From contig JAFUOY010000006.1 in assembly GCA_017481595.1 (NCBI GenBank), positions 1 through 53,551 on the forward strand: a stretch of 53,551 bases of DNA. Direction: 5' to 3'. How positions within the stretch are numbered: the stretch's first letter is position 1; each line of letters starts with the position of its first letter. Origin of the DNA: Clostridia bacterium (GTDB lineage: Bacteria > Bacillota > Clostridia > Oscillospirales > CAG-272). Of the stretch, positions 21,562 to 30,538 are shown piece by piece. The translations under genes and the position numbers were made by a program. Under the pieces are notes generated by a model. It ran no database searches. It saw only the letters and a program-made list of their open reading frames with translations, and had not been told where the DNA came from.

Positions 21562-21590
21562 TAATAATCCAACTTTTTTTGGCATATGGT
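21562..21590 (+). promoter_or_regulatory. Possible sigma-E (mother-cell) promoter of SPOCS gene
   Basis: TAATAAT (21562-21568) fits the sigma-E -35 pattern. After 14 bases, CATATGGT (21583-21590) keeps the CATA and final T of the -10. No sigma-A promoter is seen on this strand here, and the gene encodes a sporulation-type domain. Confidence 0.45.
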
Positions 21591-21621
21591 AATATTGAAA
21601 AAGTTTTAAGGAGAACACCAA

Positions 21622-23163
21622 ATGAACGAAGCAAGCATAAATTCCCAAATGCCGAAAAACCCAATTATAACCTCCATAAGCTCTGATTCTCAGCTTACCC
21701 ATGAGGTAAGCGAGGAATTTTCCCTTCCCGATTACGTGCCCGAGGTTCGCCGCGTTTTATACACGAAGGCGGCGGTGTTGCCCGAGGGAAAATTTATTTC
21801 CGATTCGGGAGCGAACACAAGCCTTGAATTTGACGGTACTGTAACCTATAACGTAATTTACACGGATGACGAGGGCAAATTATGCTCCACCCCTTTGTCC
21901 ACAAATTACAACGAGCAGACAATAATAAGCGGTCACCCCGACACCGTATTTATCGATACGGCGGTGGACAGTGTTACCTGCCGCGTTACCGCCCCAAGAA
22001 AGCTGACTATCAAGTCAAGACTTAAAAGCAGGATAATGTCCTTTACGGATAGCGCCATAGAGGAAAACATCACTCCGAGATCAACGGCGGACGAAATTTT
22101 TATTGAAAGATATACAAAAAGCCTGAACACTGTGTCGCTAAAAGCGGTTTCTATGCAGAATATAAAGATGTCGGATAAGTTTGATTCCTCTGAGAAGGAG
22201 GAGCTTGTACCCGTTATGTGTGACGCCTCAATTACAATAACCGAATGTAAGGCGCATAACGGCTCCATTGCCGTACGAGGAGCGGTAAACGTAAGATGCT
22301 TATGCCACGGAGGGGAAAAGGATATTATGCTGACTAAGTCCCTGCCCCTTTACGAGGAGCTTGAGGCGGAGGGCGCAACCTCCACCGATATGGCGCGATG
22401 CGTAGGCAGATGCGTAAGCCTTTCCATATCCAACGAGCAAAATAACGACACGTGTCGCCTGTTTTTTGACGTAAGCTGCGAAATTGAGGGCGAATTTTAC
22501 AGAAATGAAGCAAACTCCGTAACGAAGGATTGCTACTCCACAAAATACGAATCTCAATCCTCGTTTAAATCTATCGACACCTACTCCCTCGTTTCAGCAA
22601 AGAATCACTCCTTCTCCATAAACGATAAATTCAAAAAGAAGGATAGCTCCGTCGAAAGCGTGGTAAGCGCTCTTTGTGAAATAACGGGAGAAAAGACGGA
22701 ACTTAAGAACGGCAAGCTGATGCTTTCGGGTAAGATACAAGCGGCGGTAATAGGCAAAACTGCGGAAACGGAAGCAAAAAACAGCGAGTACGTATCTGAA
22801 ATTTATGAAATTCCCTTCAGATACGATATCCCCTGTGATGACGGTGATATCATATCCCGCATAAGCTACGACGCGGTAATATCAAGCGCGCGCTACGAGG
22901 GGGATAAATTCAATATCTCCTTGGAGGTATATCCTTCCGTATCGATTTTCAAAAGAACGGCGGAGGAAATACTTGACGCCTGTGTTATAAAAAAGGATAA
23001 GGAATACAAAAATGACCCATCCTGTGTGCGTGTTTTCTTTCCGAAGGACTGTGATATACTTTGGGAGGTGGCAAAAAAATACCACACCACACAAAGAAAA
23101 ATAGTGGAGGATAATGAGCTTCCCTCTTATTCTCTCGAAAACGTAAAATCCATAATCATATAA
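21622..23163 (+). CDS. SPOCS-domain (DUF3794) protein with C-terminal LysM-like domain
   Basis: The protein has 513 residues, with no signal peptide. The N-terminus has the opening typical of these proteins (Phe-Ser-Leu-Pro-Asp-Tyr-Val-Pro-Glu-Val), and beta-rich DUF3794/SPOCS repeats follow at about 30-150, 170-290 and 350-450. The last 45 residues resemble a LysM motif (Asp-Ile-Leu-Trp-Glu-Val-Ala-Lys-Lys-Tyr-His-Thr-Thr). Such proteins occur in spore coat or morphogenetic proteins of Clostridia, so a spore-surface role is likely. AAGGAG lies 10 bases upstream of the ATG. It is monocistronic, with a terminator directly after. Confidence 0.85.
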   Translation: MNEASINSQMPKNPIITSISSDSQLTHEVSEEFSLPDYVPEVRRVLYTKAAVLPEGKFISDSGANTSLEFDGTVTYNVIYTDDEGKLCSTPLSTNYNEQTIISGHPDTVFIDTAVDSVTCRVTAPRKLTIKSRLKSRIMSFTDSAIEENITPRSTADEIFIERYTKSLNTVSLKAVSMQNIKMSDKFDSSEKEELVPVMCDASITITECKAHNGSIAVRGAVNVRCLCHGGEKDIMLTKSLPLYEELEAEGATSTDMARCVGRCVSLSISNEQNNDTCRLFFDVSCEIEGEFYRNEANSVTKDCYSTKYESQSSFKSIDTYSLVSAKNHSFSINDKFKKKDSSVESVVSALCEITGEKTELKNGKLMLSGKIQAAVIGKTAETEAKNSEYVSEIYEIPFRYDIPCDDGDIISRISYDAVISSARYEGDKFNISLEVYPSVSIFKRTAEEILDACVIKKDKEYKNDPSCVRVFFPKDCDILWEVAKKYHTTQRKIVEDNELPSYSLENVKSIII

Positions 23164-23171
23164 CAAAAATC

Positions 23172-23203
23172 GGCGTATACTAAGTGTATACGCCTTTTAT
23201 TTT
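23172..23203 (+). terminator. Intrinsic terminator
   Basis: GGCGTATAC (23172-23180) pairs with GTATACGCC (23186-23194), followed by TTTTATTTT. Confidence 0.85.
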
Positions 23204-23235
23204 AAAGGGCAAAGCTTTTGAAAGAGGGTAGATAT

Positions 23236-24660
23236 ATGGTTATGTCAAATTTTATAGCGCACTCACAAAACGTAAGTAATAAATACTTCGGCACAGACGG
23301 ATTTCGCGGGGAGGCAAACGCGGACCTTACCTCCTATCAGGCGTACCGCGTAGGCAGATTTATCGGATGGTATTACAATCAGACGGTAAAAGCCAATAAA
23401 AAAGCGCGTATTCTTATAGGTAAGGACACAAGAAGATCAAGCTATATGCTTGAATACTCTATAATTGCGGGTATTACGGCATCGGGTGCGGATGCGTATA
23501 TGCTTCACGTCACTACGACTCCGAGCGTGTCCTATATTACAAGATGCGACGAATTTGACTGCGGAGTGATGATAACCGCATCTCACAATCCCTTTTACGA
23601 TAACGGAATAAAGATAATCGACAGATACGGTGAAAAGCTTGACGATATGACCTCATCACTTATCGAGGCCTATATTGACAACGATATGGCAAGGCTTGGA
23701 ATAGACAAGGACGATATCCCCTTTGCAAGGAGGGAGAATATCGGCAGTATTATTGATTATACCGCAGGCAGAAACAGATATATCGGTTACCTTATATCCG
23801 TTGCGTCCCATTCCTTTAAAAATCTACGCATAGGTCTTGACTGCGCAAACGGAGCGTCCTGGTCCATTGCAAGGGCGGTGTTTGATGCCTTGGGAGCGCA
23901 ATTGTATCTTACGGGCTGCTCTCCCGACGGACTGAATATCAACAAGGACGTTGGCTCTACTCACATTGAAAACCTTATTGAGCTTGTAAGAAGCAATCAC
24001 CTTGATATGGGCTTTGCCTTTGACGGAGATGCGGACCGTTGTATTGCCGTGGATGAAAACGGCAAGGTGACAGACGGAGACGCTATTCTCTACCTTCTCG
24101 GAAAAAGACTTAAGGAAAGGGGCAGCCTTGGTAACAACAAGATAGTTGTGACGGTAATGTCAAATTCGGGACTTTTACAGGCGCTTACTGATGAGGGAAT
24201 AGAATACGAGCAAACGGCGGTAGGCGACAGATTCGTATACGAGTGTATGCAGAAAAACGGATACACCCTTGGAGGTGAGCAATCGGGCCATATAATTATG
24301 AAAAAGTACGCCACAACGGGTGACGGTATTCTTACCGCTATTATGGTGGCGGAGGAGGTTTGCGACAAGAAAAGCACCCTTTCCTCTCTTACAAAAAACG
24401 TTACACTTTTCCCACAAATAACAAAAAGCTTTTACGTGCGGAGCAAGGATGAGGTAATGGAGGATGAGGATATCAAAAACGCAGTATCGCAAATAGAGAG
24501 TGAGCTGACAAGGGGCGGACGTATTCTTCTTCGCAAAAGCGGAACTGAGCCTGTTATAAGAATAATGGCGGAGTGCCCTACGGAGGAGGAATGTACAAAA
24601 TATATATCGGAGCTTAAGGATCTTATGGTAGCAAAGGGGTATGTAAATGAACAAAAATGA
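23236..24660 (+). CDS. glmM: Phosphoglucosamine mutase
   Basis: The protein has 474 residues. Thr-Ala-Ser116-His-Asn-Pro carries the phosphoserine; Asp263-Gly-Asp-Ala-Asp-Arg binds Mg; Gly-Gly-Glu-Gln-Ser-Gly-His binds the sugar; and Arg-Lys-Ser-Gly-Thr-Glu-Pro near the C-terminus binds phosphate. The set fits GlmM, which converts glucosamine-6-phosphate to glucosamine-1-phosphate for UDP-GlcNAc synthesis; a broader phosphohexomutase activity is possible. Starts at 23236 and 23242 are both possible behind GAGGG; an earlier TTG at 23218 lies upstream of that site. The end overlaps the next gene by 14 bases. No promoter is evident after the preceding terminator. Confidence 0.9.
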   Translation: MVMSNFIAHSQNVSNKYFGTDGFRGEANADLTSYQAYRVGRFIGWYYNQTVKANKKARILIGKDTRRSSYMLEYSIIAGITASGADAYMLHVTTTPSVSYITRCDEFDCGVMITASHNPFYDNGIKIIDRYGEKLDDMTSSLIEAYIDNDMARLGIDKDDIPFARRENIGSIIDYTAGRNRYIGYLISVASHSFKNLRIGLDCANGASWSIARAVFDALGAQLYLTGCSPDGLNINKDVGSTHIENLIELVRSNHLDMGFAFDGDADRCIAVDENGKVTDGDAILYLLGKRLKERGSLGNNKIVVTVMSNSGLLQALTDEGIEYEQTAVGDRFVYECMQKNGYTLGGEQSGHIIMKKYATTGDGILTAIMVAEEVCDKKSTLSSLTKNVTLFPQITKSFYVRSKDEVMEDEDIKNAVSQIESELTRGGRILLRKSGTEPVIRIMAECPTEEECTKYISELKDLMVAKGYVNEQK

Positions 24661-25315
24661 TAAGATAGCACCAAGCGAGCTTTTTGAAAAAATACCCGAT
24701 TTGGTTTTGCCCTTGTTTGAGGGTGTAACCTATCCTTGGGAGGTACTGCCAAAGATAAAAGAATATATTTTATCCCTTATAAATGGTGGAATTGAGGGTT
24801 ATAAAGCTCTTAAGGAGGGGGTGCTGATAGGGGAAAACGTAAAAATTTCGCCTCTTTCGGTAATTGAGCCCCCTGCAATTATAGGCGAGGAAACGGAAAT
24901 TCGCCCGGGGGCGTATTTGCGCGGGAACGTAATAATCGGTAAAAAATGCGTTATCGGTAACTCAACGGAGATAAAAAATTCCATACTCTTTGATCACGTT
25001 GACGCGCCACATTACAACTATATCGGCGACAGTATTTTAGGCAACGGCGCCCATATGGGGGCGGGAGTTATTGCATCAAATTTAAAATCCGACAAAACTA
25101 ACGTTACGGTAAGGGGGCAAAGGTCCTATGAAACGGGATTGAGAAAAATGGGCGCTATCCTTGGGGACAGGGCTGAGATAGGATGCGGCGCGGTTTTAAA
25201 TCCCGGTACGGTAATAGGAAAAAGCACAAGCGTTTATCCCCTAAGCTGTGTGCGTGGAATTATTGAAGAATGCTCTATTGTAAAATCGGGTAACAACGTA
25301 ATAAAAAAAGATTAG
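24647..25315 (+). CDS. Left-handed beta-helix acyltransferase, GlmU C-terminal-like
   Basis: The protein has 222 residues, without a nucleotidyltransferase domain. About 65 N-terminal residues (Leu-Phe-Glu-Gly-Val-Thr-Tyr-Pro-Trp-Glu-Val) precede hexapeptide repeats from about 65 to 210 (for example Ile-Gly-Glu-Glu-Thr-Glu-Ile-Arg-Pro-Gly-Ala-Tyr and Ile-Gly-Asn-Ser-Thr-Glu-Ile). Pro-His-Tyr-Asn-Tyr-Ile-Gly-Asp-Ser resembles the GlmU acetyltransferase active-site loop. It could acetylate glucosamine-1-phosphate, the product of the overlapping glmM gene. It has no separate promoter and is followed by a terminator at 25321. Confidence 0.8.
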   Translation: MNKNDKIAPSELFEKIPDLVLPLFEGVTYPWEVLPKIKEYILSLINGGIEGYKALKEGVLIGENVKISPLSVIEPPAIIGEETEIRPGAYLRGNVIIGKKCVIGNSTEIKNSILFDHVDAPHYNYIGDSILGNGAHMGAGVIASNLKSDKTNVTVRGQRSYETGLRKMGAILGDRAEIGCGAVLNPGTVIGKSTSVYPLSCVRGIIEECSIVKSGNNVIKKD

Positions 25316-25320
25316 CTTTT

Positions 25321-25347
25321 CCGCAGGGTCATTCCTGCGGTTTTTTT
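25321..25347 (+). terminator. Intrinsic terminator of glmM operon
   Basis: CCGCAGG (25321-25327) pairs with CCTGCGG (25334-25340), followed by seven T. Confidence 0.9.
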
Positions 25348-25354
25348 CATATTA

Positions 25355-25384
25355 TTGAATTTTACGGCTTTTTACGTTCATAAT
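25355..25384 (+). promoter_or_regulatory. Probable promoter of ptsH-ptsI
   Basis: TTGAAT (25355-25360), 18 bases, CATAAT (25379-25384); a weaker match than others in the window. Confidence 0.4.
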
Positions 25385-25415
25385 AAATATGAAAAAATGA
25401 ATTCAAGGAGAAAAC

Positions 25416-25673
25416 ATGATAAGCTTTACTTACACTATAAAAGACAAGCTTGGTATTCACGCAAGACCCGCAGGTATGCTTGCCAAGGTGGCAAAGGAAT
25501 ACGAAAGCAAAATATATATTGAAAAGAATGAAAAGAAGGCAGACGCAACAAAGCTCATAGCCTTAATGGGTATGGGAATAAAGCAAGGTGACCTTATAAC
25601 CGTTACAGCCGACGGATTGGACGAATACGAGGCATCCGAGGCTATAAAGGGATTTTTAAAGGAAAACTTATAA
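25416..25673 (+). CDS. ptsH: HPr-like phosphocarrier protein lacking Ser46
   Basis: The protein has 85 residues, normal for HPr. Gly13-Ile-His15-Ala-Arg-Pro-Ala gives the phosphorylated His15 that accepts phosphate from enzyme I. At position 46, where Firmicutes HPr has the serine used by HPr kinase, this protein has Lys (Ala44-Thr45-Lys46-Leu47). The catabolite-repression switch through Ser46 therefore seems absent. AAGGAG precedes the ATG. It lies 12 bases before ptsI in the same transcript. No PTS enzyme II gene lies in the window. Confidence 0.9.
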   Translation: MISFTYTIKDKLGIHARPAGMLAKVAKEYESKIYIEKNEKKADATKLIALMGMGIKQGDLITVTADGLDEYEASEAIKGFLKENL

Positions 25674-25685
25674 TAGGAAGTATTT

Positions 25686-27323
25686 ATGAAAAGGTTTAAG
25701 GGAAAGGGCGCATACGGAGCTTTAGCCTTGGGAAAGGCTTTCGTCCTTGATAAAACGGATGATACCAAGGTGCGCAGAGTAAGGATAGACGACACCCACA
25801 AGGAGCTACGCCGACTTGAAAAGGCAAGAGGGGCTGCCCTTGCAGAGCTTGACGAGATATACGAAAAGGCTCTTTTAGAGGTGGGACAGACGGGAGCGCA
25901 AATATTTGAAATACACAAAATGATGCTTGAGGACGAGGATTACTACTCTGCTATTGAAAACACTGTAAAAATTCAGATGGTAAATGCGGAATACGCCGTA
26001 AGTGTAGCGTCAAAAAGCTTTTCCTCCATGTTTGAAAACATGGATGACTCCTATATGCAGGCGAGGGCGTCAGATATTATCGATATATCAAACAGGCTTA
26101 TTTCCTGCCTTATGAACAAGGAAAAAACGGACATAATCCAAGGTGAGCCCGTTATAATCTGCGCAAGGGATTTAGCCCCCAGCGAAACGGTGACTCTTGA
26201 TAAAAGCAACATACGGGGATTTCTGACCTCCTGCGGCTCTGTCAATTCCCACACGTCCATTCTTGCAAGGAATATGGGTATTCCCGCAATTATCGGTCTT
26301 GGAGAGGATTTTTTAAGCTCGGTAAAAAGCGGAGATACGGTCACTATTAACGGATATACGGGAGAGGTTACTGTTTGCCCCGACGAGAACGAGCTTGATA
26401 ATTTTAAGATGCTTATAAAAAAGGACGAGGAGAAAAAGTCCTTGCTTGAAGCCTTGAGAGGAAAGGAAAGCGCCACAATTGACGGCAAAGCGGTAAAGCT
26501 ATACGCAAATATCGGCGGAGTAAACGACCTTGGCGCCGTGCTTTATAACGATGCCGACGGAATAGGACTGTTTCGCAGCGAATTTATATATCTTGAAAAG
26601 GACACCTACCCAACGGAGCAGGAGCAATTTGAAATATACAAAAGAGTGGCGGAAAGTATGGGGAAAAGGACGGTTATTATCCGTACCCTTGATATAGGCG
26701 CTGACAAGCAGGTGGAATATTTCGGGCTTGAAAGGGAAGAAAATCCCGCCCTTGGCTACCGAGCTATACGAATTTGCCTTGATCGACCGAAGCTGTTTAA
26801 AACTCAGCTAAGGGCAATATTTCGGGCATCCGTGTTTGGAAATCTTAGCATAATGTTTCCTATGATAGCAAGCGTTTGGGAGGCTAAGGCTGCTCTTTCC
26901 ATTTGTGATGAGGTTAAGGCGGAGCTGCAAAGCGAGGGCATAATCTATGCAAGGGATATTGAGATCGGCATAATGATAGAAACTCCTGCCGCCGCTATAA
27001 TCAGCGACGAGCTTGCTCCCCTTGTGGACTTTTTCAGCATAGGTACAAACGATCTGACACAGTACACTCTTGCCTGCGACAGGCAAAATCCCTTGCTTGA
27101 AAAATACGCAGCCCCACACCACAAATCGATTTTGCGCCTTATAGATTATACGGTCAAAAGCGCCCACAAGCACGGCAAGTGGGTAGGCATCTGCGGTGAG
27201 CTTGCCTCCGACACTACCCTTACGGAGGAATTTTTGAAAATGGGAGTTGACGAGCTTTCCGTTTCCCCATCCTACGTGCTTCCCGTAAGAAAAGCTATAC
27301 GGGAGATTGATTTGTCAAAATAA
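25686..27323 (+). CDS. ptsI: Phosphoenolpyruvate-protein phosphotransferase (enzyme I)
   Basis: The protein has 545 residues, slightly shorter than the usual 570-575. The phosphohistidine is His189 in Gly-Ser-Val-Asn-Ser-His-Thr-Ser-Ile-Leu-Ala-Arg. The PEP-binding barrel has Gly-Ile-Gly-Leu-Phe-Arg-Ser-Glu-Phe, Phe-Phe-Ser-Ile-Gly-Thr-Asn-Asp-Leu and the C-terminal active-site Cys in Gly-Ile-Cys-Gly-Glu. It transfers phosphate from PEP to HPr in the cytoplasm. The site AGGAAG lies before the ATG. With no enzyme II nearby, the pair may serve scattered transporters or a regulatory PTS. Confidence 0.95.
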   Translation: MKRFKGKGAYGALALGKAFVLDKTDDTKVRRVRIDDTHKELRRLEKARGAALAELDEIYEKALLEVGQTGAQIFEIHKMMLEDEDYYSAIENTVKIQMVNAEYAVSVASKSFSSMFENMDDSYMQARASDIIDISNRLISCLMNKEKTDIIQGEPVIICARDLAPSETVTLDKSNIRGFLTSCGSVNSHTSILARNMGIPAIIGLGEDFLSSVKSGDTVTINGYTGEVTVCPDENELDNFKMLIKKDEEKKSLLEALRGKESATIDGKAVKLYANIGGVNDLGAVLYNDADGIGLFRSEFIYLEKDTYPTEQEQFEIYKRVAESMGKRTVIIRTLDIGADKQVEYFGLEREENPALGYRAIRICLDRPKLFKTQLRAIFRASVFGNLSIMFPMIASVWEAKAALSICDEVKAELQSEGIIYARDIEIGIMIETPAAAIISDELAPLVDFFSIGTNDLTQYTLACDRQNPLLEKYAAPHHKSILRLIDYTVKSAHKHGKWVGICGELASDTTLTEEFLKMGVDELSVSPSYVLPVRKAIREIDLSK

Positions 27324-27361
27324 AAAAACGGTGCTTATGCTTAGCATATGCACCGTTTTTT
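27323..27361. terminator. Bidirectional intrinsic terminator
   Basis: ACGGTGC-T-TATGC pairs with GCATA-T-GCACCGT; A run before and T run after. Confidence 0.85.
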
Positions 27362-27386
27362 AAATTTAACCAAAATGGCATAAGGT

Positions 27387-29183
27387 TCATATTGTATAGT
27401 TTTCGGCTTGTTTAGTAAACATTTCGAAATATTTTCCCTTTTTCAACATCAATTCATCATGAGTACCAACCTCTGAAGCCTTACCCTTATCTATAAGAAT
27501 AATTTTATCTGCATTTCTAATTGTTGACAGCCTGTGTGCTATCATAATTGTAGTAGCTATATTGCTTGCATCAAATATCATTTTAGTCATATTGTATTCT
27601 GCAATCGGATCCAATGCAGAGGAAGGCTCATCAAAAATAAGCAATCCAAAATCGCCTGTAAACAATCTTGCAATTCCTATTTTTTATATTTCTCCACCAG
27701 ATAACATAATACCTTTTTCATCAAACTCTTTTGTTACAACGGAATTAAAATCCGCTTTGTTTTTTTCAAATATTCTGTCAAACTCAAATCGTTCTACGAT
27801 ATTTTTAAGATTTTTTCCATCCACCTCATTATATAATTCAATGTTTTTCTTAAAGCTCATTGCATACATATTAGCATTTTGAAACGCCACTCCTATTTTA
27901 GCCCTTAGCTTTTCCAAATTGTAATTTTTAATATTTATTCCATTGATCTTTATATCTCCGGAATTTACATCATATAATCTCAACAACAGCTTTACTAATG
28001 TAGATTTGCCCACTCCATTTTCTCCTACTATTGCAATCTTTTCGCCTTTATTTATTTTTAAGGTTAATTTGTTCAGATTAAAATCAGAATTTTCATAACG
28101 AAAATCTACATTGTCAATTTCAATGTCAAATGCACCATTATAAGGAGTTATACCATTGGTTTTATTATTTTCTATGCTTGATTCTGTATCAAAAAACAGC
28201 TTTATCTTGCCTGCATAAATGCTCAATTTATTCGCATCCTTAACGTAATAAAACATATCATTCATAGAATCCTTTAATTTATCCACTGCAAGCATAAGCG
28301 TTACATATGCTCCAATAGTTGAAATGTCTCCTACAAATATTCCGTATACAATATTAAGAATAACAAATGTTCTGGCAAAATAAAAAGTAAAATCCGCGCT
28401 CAACTCCCATACAATCATTCTTTTTGCATATTTTTTTATTACAGATATTTTTTCATTTTGCACATTCTCGTATTCTGACATCAATTGCTTGTTCAAATTT
28501 GTGCTTTTTAAATCAGCAGCATATTTTGAAGTATAAAATATTCTATGATAATATCCTATTTTTCTATTATATGATACTAATTCCTCATCTTTTTTCACAT
28601 CATGATAATTTGTCTTAATATGTAATAGATTTTCAATGATAGTTCCCAAAACCGTAACAGCTATGGCAATCGGACTTAAAATAGTTATTATAGTCAGCAT
28701 AGATGCTACTGTAATTACAGACGACGCTATCCTGTTTAACAAGCCTTGCGCCTCCTGAGATTTTGCCGCATACTGATTAATTGCCCAAGAGTAATTATCA
28801 TAATATTCCGGATTATCTATGTATTTATAATCCGTATTGATTGCCTTATTGTATGCTTCCTGTTTCAATTTCATTTCGATGTAAGGCAATTTGGAATTTT
28901 TGCAAAACATATTAAATACATTTTCAAACATTGGTTGAAACATCAGTAGAGCTTGTATAACGATTACCATCAGTAGGATATTGCTAAATGGCACTTCATT
29001 CTCTAATGATTCTATTATCGCTGTAGGTAAATATACATTAAGCATCTGACATAACGGAACTATTATTAGCCAAAAGAAAAGCGACAAAAGAGTATACAAT
29101 TTTCCATATTTGAAATAAGGTCTATATAGCCAAAATAAACCTTTAATATTTTTTAACATTTTCTTTAATCGTACCATTTCCAT
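27387..29183 (-). pseudogene. ABC exporter (fused membrane and ATPase domains) broken by one in-frame TAA
   Basis: Read as one frame, the gene encodes about 598 residues: an N-terminal membrane domain with several spans (about 20-310), then an ATPase with Walker A Gly-Glu-Asn-Gly-Val-Gly-Lys-Ser-Thr, the signature Leu-Ser-Gly-Gly-Glu, Walker B Leu-Leu-Ile-Phe-Asp-Glu-Pro and the His switch Ala-His-Arg. The codon after Leu-Ser-Gly-Gly-Glu-Ile is TAA (27684-27686), where relatives have Gln; a CAA to TAA change explains it. Everything else stays in frame. The piece upstream of the stop lacks Walker B and would be inactive. The gene is AT-rich compared with its neighbours and lies 9 bases after an XRE regulator. 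Confidence 0.85.
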
Positions 29184-29192
29184 TCAGTTTTT

Positions 29193-30362
29193 CTATACGC
29201 TACTGCTCTGTGTTTTTTTCACCCACTCGTCCCAGCGAGGGTCGGCTTTGATTTCTTTTTCAACTTGACTGTAATCGGGGTTGCACCAAAACGGCCAATT
29301 TTCCGGCAATAAGCTTGCACAATTCATTCCCTTATCCAATTTAAAGGTGACATAAGATACAAGTGGTGCTGTGAGTGTGTGTTCCTTACCATCACTCAAT
29401 CTTTCCATGGATCTGGCATGTTCAAGCGCCTTATCAAGAGAAGCAAATGCGTCATTATGATATCCACGTTCCCATTCTAATCTTGATAAATATAGATATA
29501 GCTTTGAAACGAAATCATGATATTCTCCCATATTTCCATCATCACAAATTAAAGCAAAAATAGCTATTGCTCCTTTCACTTTTTCAATAGGCATATCACT
29601 TTCATAATTGCGTTTATTTGATACAAGTGAAAAAATGAGCTGCTCAGAAAATTCTCTTGCGGATTTTAAAAGAAAATCTCCAATATATTTTGCTGAAAGC
29701 TTACCGTCTGTTCCTTCAGTAAGCAAATATTCTCTACATTTTTGAATAGGAGGCATTTGATTAGCATACGAAATCGCCACATCATATTTTCCAAAATTTC
29801 TATAGAGTGGAACAAGAATAGCAATAGCTCGCGTAAAAATACTATTATCCTTAGTATTATTTATAATCTGCTCACATATTTTTCCGCTTTCAATCCAATA
29901 CTTATTTTTGTGTTCTCTATCATAACTATATTGTATAAAGCCGTTTTTATCATATGAAAGCCACTCTTCCTGTCTTCTCCATCCTGATTCCCAAAGGGTT
30001 TCTGCAAGTACGATAAGTAATCTCTCGTTTTGAGGAAACTCTATAAGTCCTTCTCTTAATATGGAAACACATTCATCAACCCAATCGTCGTCGCTTCGAC
30101 TTCTTATATTAAATGAATTTATCTTTTCAATAATTGCGGATATTTTTTCTTCCCTATCGTTTTCGTAACCAAAAAGCTCGTCTATTGTGATACCGAAATA
30201 ATTCGCGATAGACGGAATAAGCTCCATATCGGGATAGCTGTAACCCGCTTCCCAACGGGATACCGCCTGACAGGTTACACCTAACGCTTCTGCAAGAGCC
30301 TCTTGAGTTCTTTTATCACGTTTTCTTAATCCTCTTATTTTTTCTCCTAAATTAAGTGTCAT
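29193..30362 (-). CDS. XRE-family regulator with TPR-like C-terminal domain
   Basis: The protein has 389 residues. Residues 5-62 form a helix-turn-helix (Ala-Leu-Ala-Glu-Ala-Leu-Gly-Val-Thr, then Gln-Ala-Val-Ser-Arg-Trp-Glu-Ala-Gly). The rest, about 80-380, is helical with Trp- and Leu-rich pairs like tetratricopeptide repeats, a build also seen in peptide-responsive regulators. AAGGAGAA precedes the ATG. It is followed 9 bases later by the broken ABC exporter gene and probably controls it. A palindrome at its promoter suggests self-regulation. Confidence 0.85.
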   Translation of the reverse strand: MTLNLGEKIRGLRKRDKRTQEALAEALGVTCQAVSRWEAGYSYPDMELIPSIANYFGITIDELFGYENDREEKISAIIEKINSFNIRSRSDDDWVDECVSILREGLIEFPQNERLLIVLAETLWESGWRRQEEWLSYDKNGFIQYSYDREHKNKYWIESGKICEQIINNTKDNSIFTRAIAILVPLYRNFGKYDVAISYANQMPPIQKCREYLLTEGTDGKLSAKYIGDFLLKSAREFSEQLIFSLVSNKRNYESDMPIEKVKGAIAIFALICDDGNMGEYHDFVSKLYLYLSRLEWERGYHNDAFASLDKALEHARSMERLSDGKEHTLTAPLVSYVTFKLDKGMNCASLLPENWPFWCNPDYSQVEKEIKADPRWDEWVKKTQSSSV

Positions 30363-30380
30363 ATAATTCTCCTTAAATGT

Positions 30381-30421
30381 ATTTCACCGGTGTAATATAA
30401 TTTTATCATAGGATATGTAAA
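30381..30421 (-). promoter_or_regulatory. Promoter of XRE-ABC operon with palindromic operator
   Basis: Minus strand: TTTACA (30416-30421), 16 bases, TATATT (30394-30399). ATTTCACCGGTGTAAT (30381-30396), a palindrome with one mismatched pair, overlaps the -10 and the start site. It is probably bound by the encoded regulator. Confidence 0.6.
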
Positions 30422-30479
30422 AAAACAATTATCAATCACTTGTATCAAATTCAACCATTGATTGAATTTTGAACAGGTG

Positions 30480-30508
30480 TAGACAAAGCAGAATCTTTTT
30501 GCTATAAT
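30480..30508 (+). promoter_or_regulatory. Sigma-A promoter of epimerase gene
   Basis: TAGACA (30480-30485), 17 bases, TATAAT (30503-30508). Confidence 0.75.
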
Positions 30509-30538
30509 CAGTATATATGAAAACTTACGGAGGAAGCT

